DNA of 9,276 bases, taken from positions 1 to 9,276 of the forward strand of contig JALSTC010000628.1 of NCBI GenBank assembly GCA_026983935.1, written 5' to 3'. How positions within the stretch are numbered: position 1 is the first letter of the stretch; every line of letters starts with the position of its first letter. The DNA is from Ardenticatenia bacterium. Lineage in GTDB: Bacteria; Chloroflexota; Anaerolineae; Aggregatilineales; Ch27. Shown here piece after piece: positions 1-6,778 of this stretch. The position numbers and the translations under genes are program-made. The notes beneath the pieces were generated by a model, which worked only from the letters and a program-made list of their open reading frames with translations, searched no databases and was not told the DNA's origin.

Positions 1-201
1 ACCGAGCGCCTGCCCGACCTGTACAGGGCTGCCGCCCAACTCCGTGACGTACAGAGGGCGTATGTAAAGCCACATACCCTCACCAAGCCCCCACAAAAAA
101 AGCGCCAGTGTGAGCCGCCGCGCCGCCGTTCCTGCCCTGAAGAACGGCCTGAATAATTGTCTTACGCGGTTAATTGGCGACATAGTCCGGGTGTGAGACA
201 T
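1..201 (-). CDS. MFS transporter, N-terminal fragment (cut by left window edge)
   Basis: Sixty-seven codons are visible, open to the window edge, so the gene continues outside. After a basic, hydrophilic N-terminus there is a first membrane helix (LTLALFLWGLGEGMWLYI) followed by RPLYVTELGGSPVQVGQALG. Helix 1 running into a P-x-Y-x-x-E-L-G-x-S-P-x-Q-V-G-like loop and the start of helix 2 is typical of major facilitator superfamily permeases. The substrate cannot be told from this part. There are two in-frame ATG candidates, at 201 and 183; neither has a strong Shine-Dalgarno, and the longer one is chosen because it leaves a 24-base gap to the rsmI stop, like the other gaps in this cluster. It is probably the last or a late gene of the minus-strand operon. 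The MFS call is fairly sure; the start is not. Confidence 0.75.
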   Translation of the reverse strand, partial: MSHTRTMSPINRVRQLFRPFFRAGTAARRLTLALFLWGLGEGMWLYIRPLYVTELGGSPVQVGQALG

Positions 202-225
202 TGCCTGTTCTCGTATTCCAGCCGC

Positions 226-1038
226 TTACAGCTTCAGCGCGTAAACATCCCGTTTATTCCAGCCAGATTCGACTGCGACTGCCCTGGCAGCCGCACTGCG
301 CGACTCGCCAGCAGCCAGCCGTGCCTGCAAAGCCTCTCTCACTTCCGCCTCTGACCAGACGGCATCCCGGTGCGGCTGTCCACCGATGATCAGCGTGACC
401 TCACCGCGCACTGGCTGCCCGGTGAAATATTCCAGAGCTTCTTCTGCCGTACCCCGGAAGAATTCCTCATACATTTTGGTCAGTTCGCGGGCCACGCAGA
501 CCGGCCGTGACCGGCCCATCACATCACAGATCACCTCTAACGTGCCCAGCAGGCGGTAGGGGCTTTCATAGGCAATAAGCGTATGGCGGACGTCCGCCAC
601 ACGCTGCAGTTCCCGGTACAGCGCGTGCTTCTTACGCGGTAGAAAGCCCAGAAAAGTGAATCGATCAGTCGGCAGGCCGGACGCCACCAGCGCGGTAATG
701 GCTGCCGTTGCACCGGGCAGCGGCACAACTTCCACTCCAGCCTTCAAACAGGCATTGATCAATTCGTAGCCGGGATCGGAAAGGCCGGGCGTACCAGCAT
801 CCGATACAAGCGCCACATCGCCTCGCTCCAGCACATCCAGAATATCATCAATGCGGGCCAGTTTGTTGTGTTCATGGTAGCTGATCATCGGCACGGCAAT
901 ATCGTAATGCTCCAGCAGCACCCGCGTGGTGCGTGTGTCTTCTGCCGCGATCAACACAACTTCCCGCAGCACCCGCAGCGCACGCAGGGTGATATCTTCC
1001 AGATTGCCGATCGGAGTCGGAACGATGTACAGCGGCAT
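226..1038 (-). CDS. rsmI: 16S rRNA (cytidine-1402-2'-O)-methyltransferase RsmI
   Basis: RsmI uses S-adenosylmethionine to 2'-O-methylate C1402 of 16S rRNA in the decoding centre, acting on the 30S subunit in the cytoplasm. The 270-residue product has the full family pattern of the tetrapyrrole-methylase fold: YIVPTPIGNLEDIT at residues 4-17, AEDTR at 32-36, ISYHEHN at 52-58, SDAGTPGLSDPG at 79-90 (SAM-binding region), PLPGA at 106-110, FLGFLPRK at 129-136, YESPYR at 157-162 and RELTKMYEE at 184-192. A helical C-terminal tail ends in WNKRDVYALKL. Length is normal. The frame stays open upstream to 1116, but that extension overlaps the preceding gene and lacks family similarity; the Met at 1038 gives the family start MPLYIVPTPIGN. 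It lies 26 bases after the preceding stop, in an operon of envelope genes rather than ribosome genes. Confidence 0.96.
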   Translation of the reverse strand: MPLYIVPTPIGNLEDITLRALRVLREVVLIAAEDTRTTRVLLEHYDIAVPMISYHEHNKLARIDDILDVLERGDVALVSDAGTPGLSDPGYELINACLKAGVEVVPLPGATAAITALVASGLPTDRFTFLGFLPRKKHALYRELQRVADVRHTLIAYESPYRLLGTLEVICDVMGRSRPVCVARELTKMYEEFFRGTAEEALEYFTGQPVRGEVTLIIGGQPHRDAVWSEAEVREALQARLAAGESRSAAARAVAVESGWNKRDVYALKL

Positions 1039-1064
1039 CAGCCTACATATCCCTGGAGTCGGAA

Positions 1065-1931
1065 TTAATATGCATGATTCTGCACAAAGTTGACGATGGC
1101 TACATTTTCCTCGCAAACGGGCGAAGTTTCAACTGTGAATTCTTCCGATATTGGGGAGCCGGTCTGGCTGAGAAGCTGCACGACATACTCACCCTGCAGC
1201 GGCGCACCATTCAAAAAAATCTCAAAGCCGCCGGGGCCATAGGTGAGCGCCGTCCCGGTGAAGCGAATCTCGTCTATCCCCTCGCCAACCACATGGACGG
1301 CCAGCCCGGAAATCGGCTGCCCTTCCAGATCGGTGGCCGAACCGGCAATACTCGCCCAGCGGCAGCCCTGATCGTTTGGGTTCGCAATATACGTCACCGC
1401 ATCTTCGTAAACGGTAAAGGGAAATGCCGATGGCGTATACTGTGCCGGGTCGCCCGATGGGGGCGGCGTGAATACGCCTTCAACCGCAGCAGCAGCCCCA
1501 CCGCCACTGATCAACGTTGGCGTTGGCAGCACAGGCGTTGCCGAAGGCAAACGCGGCGGCGAAGCAATGATCTGTGTGGCAGTCGGCAGCGGGGAAGATG
1601 TGGCGGTTGGCGTGGGGGTTATGGTCGGTGCAGCCGTGCTCAAACGCGGCGTCTCCGGTAATTTGGTCGGCGGCGGTGTATCGGTGGGACGGTTTGGGTC
1701 CGCAGTCGCAACGACATAAACGGGCAGAGGCGTGCGCGGTGGAAAAGGGTTGATCGGCACGTACGGATTCGCCAGCAGGATTGCCACGTAAATAATCACC
1801 AGCCCCGTCAATACCAGAAAAATCAACGTGATCGCGTTCGGCGACAGGCAGCCTGAACGCTGCTGCCTCTCGTCCGTGTCAGTCAGTGCATCTTCCGGCA
1901 GGTCATCAGGCAGGTAAGGGTTATCGCTCAT
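1065..1931 (-). CDS. Membrane-anchored Thr/Pro-linker protein with C-terminal two-cysteine domain (paralogue B)
   Basis: No known function is recognised. The 288 residues divide into an acidic cytoplasmic N-terminus (1-31), one membrane helix (about 33-54, ITLIFLVLTGLVIIYVAILL), a Pro/Thr/Ala/Ser-rich linker (about 62-165) and a C-terminal domain (about 169-288). The domain contains GCRW with Cys190, a YGPGGFE turn at 231-237, a stretch YVVQLLSQTGSPIS, and a second cysteine, Cys273, before the ending NVAIVNFVQNHAY. The pattern of short beta-like strands suggests an Ig-like or carboxypeptidase-regulatory-like sandwich, which is inference. Topology is probably N-in with the domain outside, where Cys190 and Cys273 could form a disulfide. 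It is a paralogue of the gene just upstream, whose stop is 13 bases away. There is no clear ribosome binding site, so translational coupling is likely. Confidence 0.85.
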   Translation of the reverse strand: MSDNPYLPDDLPEDALTDTDERQQRSGCLSPNAITLIFLVLTGLVIIYVAILLANPYVPINPFPPRTPLPVYVVATADPNRPTDTPPPTKLPETPRLSTAAPTITPTPTATSSPLPTATQIIASPPRLPSATPVLPTPTLISGGGAAAAVEGVFTPPPSGDPAQYTPSAFPFTVYEDAVTYIANPNDQGCRWASIAGSATDLEGQPISGLAVHVVGEGIDEIRFTGTALTYGPGGFEIFLNGAPLQGEYVVQLLSQTGSPISEEFTVETSPVCEENVAIVNFVQNHAY

Positions 1932-1944
1932 GGCAGCCGCGCCG

Positions 1945-2745
1945 TCAGTAGGGCCTTGTCTGGACGAAATTCACCAGCGCAAGATTCTGAGCGCAGTTGT
2001 TGGGGAACGTCACCTGTACCGTCGGCGAAATGGGCGTGCCCTGCGGACTGAGCAGTTCGACAAAGTAAGTCTCATTGTTCGTCTGCCCGGCAACGAACTG
2101 CTCCCAGCCAGACGGCCCATAAAGTGTGTTAGAGCCGGTCATCACAACCACGCCAGCACCGCCTTCGCCCAGGCCCCCCCCTGTGATACGCACCTGATAG
2201 CCCGTCAGCCCCTCGCCGCTGAGTCCAAACACCTGCCCGCCAATGCCCTGCCAGGCACAGCCAGCCGTATTGGCAAAGTTGGCGGTAAACACCACCGAGT
2301 TACCCTGCAGCACAAAGGGAAACGGCGACGGCGTAGGGGTGAAAGTCGGAGTTGGGCCAGTTGGCGTCACCGAGGGCGTGAAAGTTTCCGTTGGCGTCGG
2401 GGTATACGTTTCTGATGCTGTCGGTGTAATGGTGGGTGTATCCGTCGGCCCCGGGGTTGAGGTGATCGTCAGCGAGGGGGTCGGGGAAGAAGTGGCGGTT
2501 GGCGTCGAACTGGGCGTGGGCGTCTTGCTGGGCGTAAATGTCCAGGTTGGCGGAATCGGTGTATTCGTGATCGTGGGGCTGGGCACCACTGCAACCTGCG
2601 GAATCACTGGCGGCCTGGGAGCAAGAAACGGCACCGGCACTATGCCCGCCGCAAAGACTGCCGTGAGCACCAGGCAGGCAATGGTGAGCACCAGAAAAAA
2701 CACTGTGACAAAGTTGAAAACGCGATTGCGCCCTTCCCCAAACAT
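1945..2745 (-). CDS. Membrane-anchored Thr/Pro-linker protein with C-terminal two-cysteine domain (paralogue A)
   Basis: No known function is recognised. The 266 residues comprise a short basic N-terminus, one membrane helix (about 11-37), a long linker of repeated TP, TPT and SPTP units (about 54-141) and a C-terminal domain (142-266). The domain aligns with that of the downstream paralogue throughout: PFPF at 141-144, GCAWQGIGG with Cys163, GLTGYQVRITGGG, TGSNTLYGPSGWEQF, YFVELLSPQGTPIS, then Cys251 and the ending NLALVNFVQTRPY. The Thr/Pro linker is a style often seen in extracytoplasmic proteins of Chloroflexota. The protein is probably a bitopic envelope protein with the domain displayed outside. 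A good ribosome binding site (AGAGGGG) lies just ahead of the ATG. The gene starts 18 bases after the foldase stop, so cotranscription is likely. Confidence 0.87.
   Translation of the reverse strand: MFGEGRNRVFNFVTVFFLVLTIACLVLTAVFAAGIVPVPFLAPRPPVIPQVAVVPSPTITNTPIPPTWTFTPSKTPTPSSTPTATSSPTPSLTITSTPGPTDTPTITPTASETYTPTPTETFTPSVTPTGPTPTFTPTPSPFPFVLQGNSVVFTANFANTAGCAWQGIGGQVFGLSGEGLTGYQVRITGGGLGEGGAGVVVMTGSNTLYGPSGWEQFVAGQTNNETYFVELLSPQGTPISPTVQVTFPNNCAQNLALVNFVQTRPY
2323..2586 (-). repeat. Low-complexity Thr/Pro-coding tract
   Basis: This stretch codes for residues 54-141 of paralogue A and is built from degenerate ACN-CCN (Thr-Pro) codon pairs, seen on the plus strand as recurring GGCGT, GGTGT and GGGGT words. 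It is not an exact tandem repeat; the codons are varied, so protein-level selection for an extended linker is more likely than recent slippage. A shorter, less regular version lies in paralogue B at about 1512-1700. Confidence 0.7.
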
Positions 2746-2763
2746 AGGCCCCTCTACTGGAGA

Positions 2764-3696
2764 TTATCCGCCGATAAAACGTTCAATTGTGGCCTGCTCC
2801 CACAAAGACTGCCGCCACCGTTCAAAAGTCATCTCAAAAAGTGCTGCCCGCGCCGACTCGTCCAGCGGACGATCATCCACCCGCTCAAGCGTCTGGATGA
2901 TATGGTAACCCAGCCGGCTGGCGACAGGTTCGCTGATCTGTCCCGGCTCCAGGGAAAAAGCCGTATCAGCAACAACCGGCTCCGTGAGCTGCTCGCGAGC
3001 GAACCAACCGAGATCCCCCCCCAGTTCGCGGGTGCTGACATCAAGCGAATAGCGGAAGGCCAGTTCCCCAAAATCGGCACCATTCAATAACTGCTGATAA
3101 AGTTCCTGCGCCTCAGCCTGTGTACTGACCAGAATATGCCGGGCATGCACCTGCTCGACAGCATCGGGCACTGTGGCAATAACCTGGTCGCGAATCTTGG
3201 CGGTGAGCAGCGCCGAATGAATTGAAGCGCGGTATTCCTCTGGCGTGAACAGATTCTGCTCCAGCCAGGTCTGCCAGGCAGCCTCACCGCCCGCCAATTC
3301 GATGTTCAACGCGATCTCGGTATCCACTTCTTCATCGGTTACCGTCAGTCCCTGTACAGTTGCCGCCTGTTCGATCAGCACTTGATCGATCATGCTGTTC
3401 AAGACCGACGATTCGAAAGCCGCACGATCGGCAGGGATCACACCGGCATCAGCCAGACGCGCCTCCTGCCGCCGCAGTTCACCCTGAAACGCCGCCAGGG
3501 TAATCGGCTCACCATTGACCAGCGCAGCCAATGCTTCCGTCGGCTCAGCAGGCGGAGCCACCGACTCGTCCTGGCCAACTGGTACATCAGTCACAGAGGG
3601 TATGTCAGTAATTGAATTGGAAACCGCCTCTCCCCCGCTGCAAGCACTCAACACAAACACAAATGCAATGACGAAAAACCAGATTGTTCGCGGCAC
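2764..3696 (-). CDS. Lipoprotein peptidyl-prolyl isomerase (parvulin, PrsA/SurA-like foldase)
   Basis: This is a secreted foldase that isomerises X-Pro bonds and chaperones exported proteins. The N-terminus has a hydrophobic signal with lipobox LSAC (16-19), so Cys19 should be lipidated and the protein anchored outside the membrane. Residues 20-55 form an acidic/Pro-rich linker; about 57-175 is a helical SurA_N/PrsA-like chaperone region starting ALVNGEPITLAAFQ; and 183-273 is a PpiC rotamase domain with VHARHILV, ADFGELAFRYSLD, GGDLGWF, FSLEPGQISEPV and GYHIIQTLE. A helical tail follows. The start is GTG; AAGGA lies six bases upstream and the signal peptide begins directly after it. It has its own promoter at 3767-3795 and heads a cluster with two envelope proteins rich in proline, which may be its clients. 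That client link is inference. The family assignment is firm. Confidence 0.93.
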   Translation of the reverse strand: MPRTIWFFVIAFVFVLSACSGGEAVSNSITDIPSVTDVPVGQDESVAPPAEPTEALAALVNGEPITLAAFQGELRRQEARLADAGVIPADRAAFESSVLNSMIDQVLIEQAATVQGLTVTDEEVDTEIALNIELAGGEAAWQTWLEQNLFTPEEYRASIHSALLTAKIRDQVIATVPDAVEQVHARHILVSTQAEAQELYQQLLNGADFGELAFRYSLDVSTRELGGDLGWFAREQLTEPVVADTAFSLEPGQISEPVASRLGYHIIQTLERVDDRPLDESARAALFEMTFERWRQSLWEQATIERFIGG

Positions 3697-3702
3697 AGCA
3701 GA

Positions 3703-3707
3703 TCCTT
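3703..3707 (-). promoter_or_regulatory. Ribosome binding site fixing the GTG start of the foldase
   Basis: On the minus strand AAGGA sits six bases ahead of the GTG at 3696-3694. This supports the GTG start, which is also the only one that places the complete lipoprotein signal at the N-terminus. Confidence 0.75.
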
Positions 3708-3766
3708 ATTTCGGCAAACAGGTACTTACGCAGAGCGCAAGCGTAGAGTCATCATATATGCAGCTA

Positions 3767-3795
3767 ATTATGCTAGCCAGCGGCATCTGTGGCAA
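3767..3795 (-). promoter_or_regulatory. Predicted sigma70-type promoter for the foldase/envelope/rsmI cluster
   Basis: On the minus strand TTGCCA (3795-3790) and CATAAT (3772-3767) are separated by exactly 17 bases, giving a leader of about 65 bases before the GTG start. Each hexamer differs from consensus at one or two positions. Four downstream genes with gaps of 13 to 26 bases could be read from it, with the MFS gene at the far end. Confidence 0.6.
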
Positions 3796-3823
3796 GTGAG
3801 CTTCGATGGCCTTTTTCCACCGC

Positions 3824-4285
3824 CTAGCGAAACTTGATTGACCAGTCAAAGCCAATGGTCGGATCATCATAGGGAATGCGCTGCTCATCGGGATCATCCG
3901 GATTATAGCTGGATGTCGTGTGGTAGAACAGCAGCACCGGCTTATTCCCCAGAACCTGATACCCATGGGCCACGCCAACAGGAATCAGGATCAGCACCGG
4001 ATTGTCTTCACCAGCGTAGATGACCTGTGTCTCGCCGTAGGTTGGCGACTCCTCACGCTGATCATAGAGCACCACACGGGCCATTCCATCAGCAACATAC
4101 CACAGATCATCCTGTTTCTTATGCCAGTGGAATGCCTTGATCACGCCGGGGTATGTTTTAGTCATGCTGGTCTGCCCGAAGCGGCGCAGCAGTCCATCGT
4201 CGTCCCGCAGTATCTCGCGGAAGTAGCCCCTATCATCTGCATGAGTCACCAGCGGTTTGATCACCACGTCATGAATCTTGCCCAT
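3824..4285 (-). CDS. dTDP-4-dehydrorhamnose 3,5-epimerase (RmlC) family cupin
   Basis: RmlC-family enzymes epimerise 4-keto-6-deoxy nucleotide sugars on the way to dTDP-rhamnose and related cell-surface sugars. The 153-residue product shows the family skeleton: DDRGYFREI at 17-25, GVIKAFHWHKKQDD at 47-60, DLWYVADGMARVVLYD at 60-75, ESPTYG at 79-84, IPVGVAHGYQVL at 101-112, TSSYNP at 124-129 and PYDDPTIGFDW at 138-148. His53 matches the position of the catalytic histidine and Tyr127 that of the catalytic tyrosine of RmlC. Two features are odd: the usual R-G-x-H before the catalytic His is K-A-F-H, and the protein is about 30 residues shorter than classical RmlC at the C-terminus. The exact substrate is therefore open, and no rml partner genes are adjacent. 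It has its own promoter and faces the ABC operon divergently. Confidence 0.85.
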   Translation of the reverse strand: MGKIHDVVIKPLVTHADDRGYFREILRDDDGLLRRFGQTSMTKTYPGVIKAFHWHKKQDDLWYVADGMARVVLYDQREESPTYGETQVIYAGEDNPVLILIPVGVAHGYQVLGNKPVLLFYHTTSSYNPDDPDEQRIPYDDPTIGFDWSIKFR

Positions 4286-4305
4286 ATCCTGACACCCTCA
4301 CAGTT

Positions 4306-4315
4306 GCACATGTGC
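4306..4315. promoter_or_regulatory. Perfect 10-bp palindrome in the epimerase leader (possible operator)
   Basis: GCACATGTGC is a perfect palindrome located between the predicted transcription start (about 4331) and the ATG (4285) of the epimerase gene. A site here could bind a dimeric regulator, but ten bases is short and chance is possible. Confidence 0.25.
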
Positions 4316-4337
4316 TGCGCTGCTAAAACCAGAGCGC

Positions 4338-4346
4338 ATTATAACA
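4338..4346 (-). promoter_or_regulatory. Extended -10 promoter for the epimerase gene
   Basis: The minus strand reads TGTTATAAT, a perfect TATAAT (4343-4338) with the TGn extension directly upstream. No good -35 hexamer lies at the right distance, which fits an extended -10 promoter. Expected transcription start is near 4331, giving a leader of about 45 bases. Confidence 0.6.
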
Positions 4347-4365
4347 CAGGTAGCCTTCGGGCATA

Positions 4366-4393
4366 TTGTGTTCAGCCATGCTCCGGATATAAT
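4366..4393 (+). promoter_or_regulatory. Predicted sigma70-type promoter for the ABC importer operon
   Basis: TTGTGT (4366-4371) and a perfect TATAAT (4388-4393) are separated by 16 bases. The start would be near 4400, leaving a leader of about 78 bases before the first permease. The upstream edge abuts the -35 region of the divergent epimerase promoter. The leader holds a weak hairpin (CAGCC 4444-4448 with GGCTG 4455-4459) just before the ribosome binding site AAAGGA. I see no known riboswitch consensus in it. Confidence 0.6.
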
Positions 4394-4477
4394 TCACCCG
4401 TGCATACCTGTGGGAAGAAACGCAGCGATTCGGTATGATTAACCAGCCCCATCTGGCTGCAAAAGGAAACACATCTT

Positions 4478-5656
4478 ATGAGTGAAGCCTCTATCACGGC
4501 AACAGTCTCCCCCCGGTCGCCCGGCCTGCTGCGCCGCCTCGTGGGGAGTGCAGCGGTTCCCCTTCTGGCAGTTTTCACAGCAGTTGTCATTGGCGCGATC
4601 TTCATTGTTCTGGCGGGCTTCGACCCCAGAGAAGCCTACCTGGGCCTGATAGATGGCGCGTTCGGTGATGCGGGCAGTATGACCCGCACGCTGGTCAAAA
4701 TGACGCCGCTGGTTTTTTCCGGTCTGGCCGTTGCCTTCGCATTCAAAGGCGGCCTGTTCAACATCGGCGCACAGGGCCAATTGATCATTGGCTCGGTGAC
4801 TTCCGCATGGGTAGGCTTTGCTCTGCAGGTTGACCTGGGAAACCCGACTCTTTCGGCGATCGTACACATCACGCTATCGCTGCTGGCCGGCGCACTCGGC
4901 GGCGCGTTATGGGGCGCAATTCCCGGTCTGCTCAAAGCCTACACCGGGGCCCATGAAGTGATCACGACTATCATGTTCAATTTTATCGCCAGCAACCTGA
5001 TCAGCTGGTTGTTAAATGCAGGCTCTCCGGGAGATGGTATACCACCGGGGCCGCTGAATGACGGCAACGGCGTGATCGCCCGCACGCCCCAGATCATGGA
5101 AACAGCGCGGCTGCCGGTCATCTTCGATCCGCCCGGGCCGCAGGCGCTGCACCTGGGGATTTTCCTTGCGATCATCGGCGCTCTTCTGATCTTGCTGCTG
5201 ATCGCCCGCTCAACATTTGGTTTTGAGCTGCGTATGGTGGGGCTGAATCCATCGGCAGCGCGATACAGCGGGATCAGCGTGAAACGCATCACGGTGATGA
5301 CGATGGTCATTGCCGGTGCGCTGGCGGGGCTGGCAGGTGCTATGCAGACTCTGGGTGTCAACTACCGCTACGAACCAAATCAGAGCCTGGGACTGGGCTT
5401 TGACGCCATCACCGTCGCGCTGCTAGGCAGCAATAATCCCGTCGGTGTGCTGCTGGCGGCATTTCTCTTTGGAGCAATGGATGCAGGGTCAACACGCATG
5501 CAGTTCAACAGCGGAGTACCCAGCGAAATCATCCTGGTTGTGCAGGCATTGATCCTGATGTTCGTGGCCGCCGATCAGATCGTTCGGGCAATTTACCGTA
5601 TTCGGGGCGAAGGTGGCATCGGCCAAATGCTCAGCACCGGCTGGGGGCAGCGTTAA
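4478..5656 (+). CDS. BMP/nucleoside-type ABC importer, permease subunit 1 (NupP-like)
   Basis: This is an inner-membrane channel subunit of the BPD_transp_2 family, the permease class of sugar and nucleoside importers. The 392 residues have a hydrophilic N-terminus, a first helix at about 25-47, and the family blocks FKGGLFNIGAQGQ (89-101), GAHEVITTIMFN (157-168), GLNPSAARYSGISVKR (255-270, the cytoplasmic loop expected to contact the ATPase), ALAGLAGAMQTLG (281-293) and GFDAITVALLGSNNP (308-321). This pattern matches the first permease of nucleoside systems such as B. subtilis NupP rather than RbsC. The C-terminal tail (about 374-392) is short and glycine-rich. It is the first gene of the operon, with AAAGGA ten bases before the ATG, and 27 bases separate its stop from the next start. 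The exact substrate is inferred (nucleosides or a related small molecule). Confidence 0.92.
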   Translation: MSEASITATVSPRSPGLLRRLVGSAAVPLLAVFTAVVIGAIFIVLAGFDPREAYLGLIDGAFGDAGSMTRTLVKMTPLVFSGLAVAFAFKGGLFNIGAQGQLIIGSVTSAWVGFALQVDLGNPTLSAIVHITLSLLAGALGGALWGAIPGLLKAYTGAHEVITTIMFNFIASNLISWLLNAGSPGDGIPPGPLNDGNGVIARTPQIMETARLPVIFDPPGPQALHLGIFLAIIGALLILLLIARSTFGFELRMVGLNPSAARYSGISVKRITVMTMVIAGALAGLAGAMQTLGVNYRYEPNQSLGLGFDAITVALLGSNNPVGVLLAAFLFGAMDAGSTRMQFNSGVPSEIILVVQALILMFVAADQIVRAIYRIRGEGGIGQMLSTGWGQR

Positions 5657-5683
5657 GCGAAGGACAAAGGAGCGCATACCGCC

Positions 5684-6745
5684 ATGCTTTCCAATATGAC
5701 CACTACTGCATCAAACAATCGCACCATACTGACGACAGCGATTGGTGCCGTGCTTGCAGTAGCAGCAGCATTCGCAGCAGCCAGCTTTGCCGGACCAGCG
5801 ACCGTCGTCGCCGTGATCAATGCCAGCATTCGCGGCACGGTACCTATTGCGCTGGGGGCGATGAGCGGCATCTTCAGCGAGCGAAGTGCCATCGTGAACA
5901 TCGGCATCGAAGGCATGATGCTGATCGCTGCCTATGTTGGCTTCATGCTCAATGTCTTCCTCAGCGGGCCAAACATCCCGGCATTTCTGCAATATGAGCC
6001 TGTACGCCTGATGGTGGCACTGGCAGGCGGCGTCTTCGTCGGCGGTCTGATGGGTCTGCTGCACGCCCTGCTTTCCGTCCGCTTCAAAGTAGACCAGATC
6101 ATCAGCGGTACGGTGATCAACACGCTGGCGCTCGGCCTTACCGGCTATCTCTATCTGGCAGGGGCCACAACGTCCGGACGGCTGCCCCCGCTGATTGCTA
6201 ACCCATTCGACGAAAGCGCAGGCGTCGCCTACTGGATCGGCGAAATTATCTTTAATAAAGGCATCATTACTTACCTGACCGTTATCCTGATCATTGCCAT
6301 CACCATCGCCCTGTTCCGCACAGCATGGGGCCTGCGCACACGCGCCATCGGTGAACACCCTCGTGCTGCAGATACGCTGGGTGTCAATGTATACCGGCTG
6401 CAGTACTTCAACCTGTTCATAAGCGGCTGCATGGCGGGTCTGGGCGGTGTCTTCCTGACTCTTGAGGCAGTTGGCTCCTTCGAGCGCGGCATGACCAGCG
6501 GACGCGGTTTCATCGCCCTGGCAGTCATGATTTTCGGTAAGTGGCATCCCCTCGGCGCAGCGGCAGGGGCACTGCTGTTCGGTTTTGCAACGGCGCTGCA
6601 AGGGCAGCTTCAGTTCTTCGGCATCAACATCCCCCACCAGTTCATCGGGATGCTGCCCTATCTGCTAACAGTGATCGTGCTGGCTGGCTTTGTCGGGCGG
6701 GCACGGCCTCCGGCACACGACGGCGTGCCGTACGAGGTTGAGTAG
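5684..6745 (+). CDS. BMP/nucleoside-type ABC importer, permease subunit 2 (NupQ-like)
   Basis: This is the second membrane subunit, expected to pair with permease 1 as a heterodimer. The 353 residues carry the family signatures SERSAIVNIGIEGMML (65-80), VDQIISGTVINTLALGLTGY (136-155), GLRTRAIGEHPRAADTLG (216-233, the cytoplasmic coupling region), CMAGLGGVFLTLE (249-261) and GRGFIALAVMIFGKWHPLG (273-291). It has about eight to ten hydrophobic segments. The block SERSGI/A-V-N-I-G-x-E-G is typical of NupQ-like permeases. The ribosome binding site AAAGGAG (5666-5672) is 11 bases ahead of ATG 5684, rather far; a second in-frame ATG at 5696 lies even further away, so the first is kept. There are 33 bases between its stop and the ATPase start, so all three genes form one operon. 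Confidence 0.92.
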   Translation: MLSNMTTTASNNRTILTTAIGAVLAVAAAFAAASFAGPATVVAVINASIRGTVPIALGAMSGIFSERSAIVNIGIEGMMLIAAYVGFMLNVFLSGPNIPAFLQYEPVRLMVALAGGVFVGGLMGLLHALLSVRFKVDQIISGTVINTLALGLTGYLYLAGATTSGRLPPLIANPFDESAGVAYWIGEIIFNKGIITYLTVILIIAITIALFRTAWGLRTRAIGEHPRAADTLGVNVYRLQYFNLFISGCMAGLGGVFLTLEAVGSFERGMTSGRGFIALAVMIFGKWHPLGAAAGALLFGFATALQGQLQFFGINIPHQFIGMLPYLLTVIVLAGFVGRARPPAHDGVPYEVE

Positions 6746-6778
6746 GGTCTGAGCATTCAGGCAACAGCGGGAGAGAAC

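Noticed and set aside
125..148. Inverted repeat GCCGTTC/GAACGGC as a possible terminator
   Set aside because: It lies inside the N-terminal codons of the MFS gene, and no T-run follows on the strand being transcribed.
535..728. Second minus-strand frame inside rsmI as a sign of a frameshift
   Set aside because: The main rsmI frame is continuous over all family motifs, so there is no frameshift.
2243..2908. Plus-strand frame coding a Val/Gly-rich repetitive product
   Set aside because: It is the reverse complement of the Thr/Pro linker codons of paralogue A and spans the junction with the foldase gene; the repeats are a mirror effect.
4394..4477. Possible purine riboswitch in the leader of the nucleoside-type importer
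   Set aside because: The leader is about 78 bases and shows only one weak 5-bp hairpin; the conserved loop and junction bases of the purine class are not seen.
5711..6637. Long minus-strand open frame (about 308 codons) opposite permease 2
   Set aside because: Its product is rich in Cys, His, Gln and Asp with no family pattern; the plus strand codes a full permease with clear motifs, so this is an antisense shadow.
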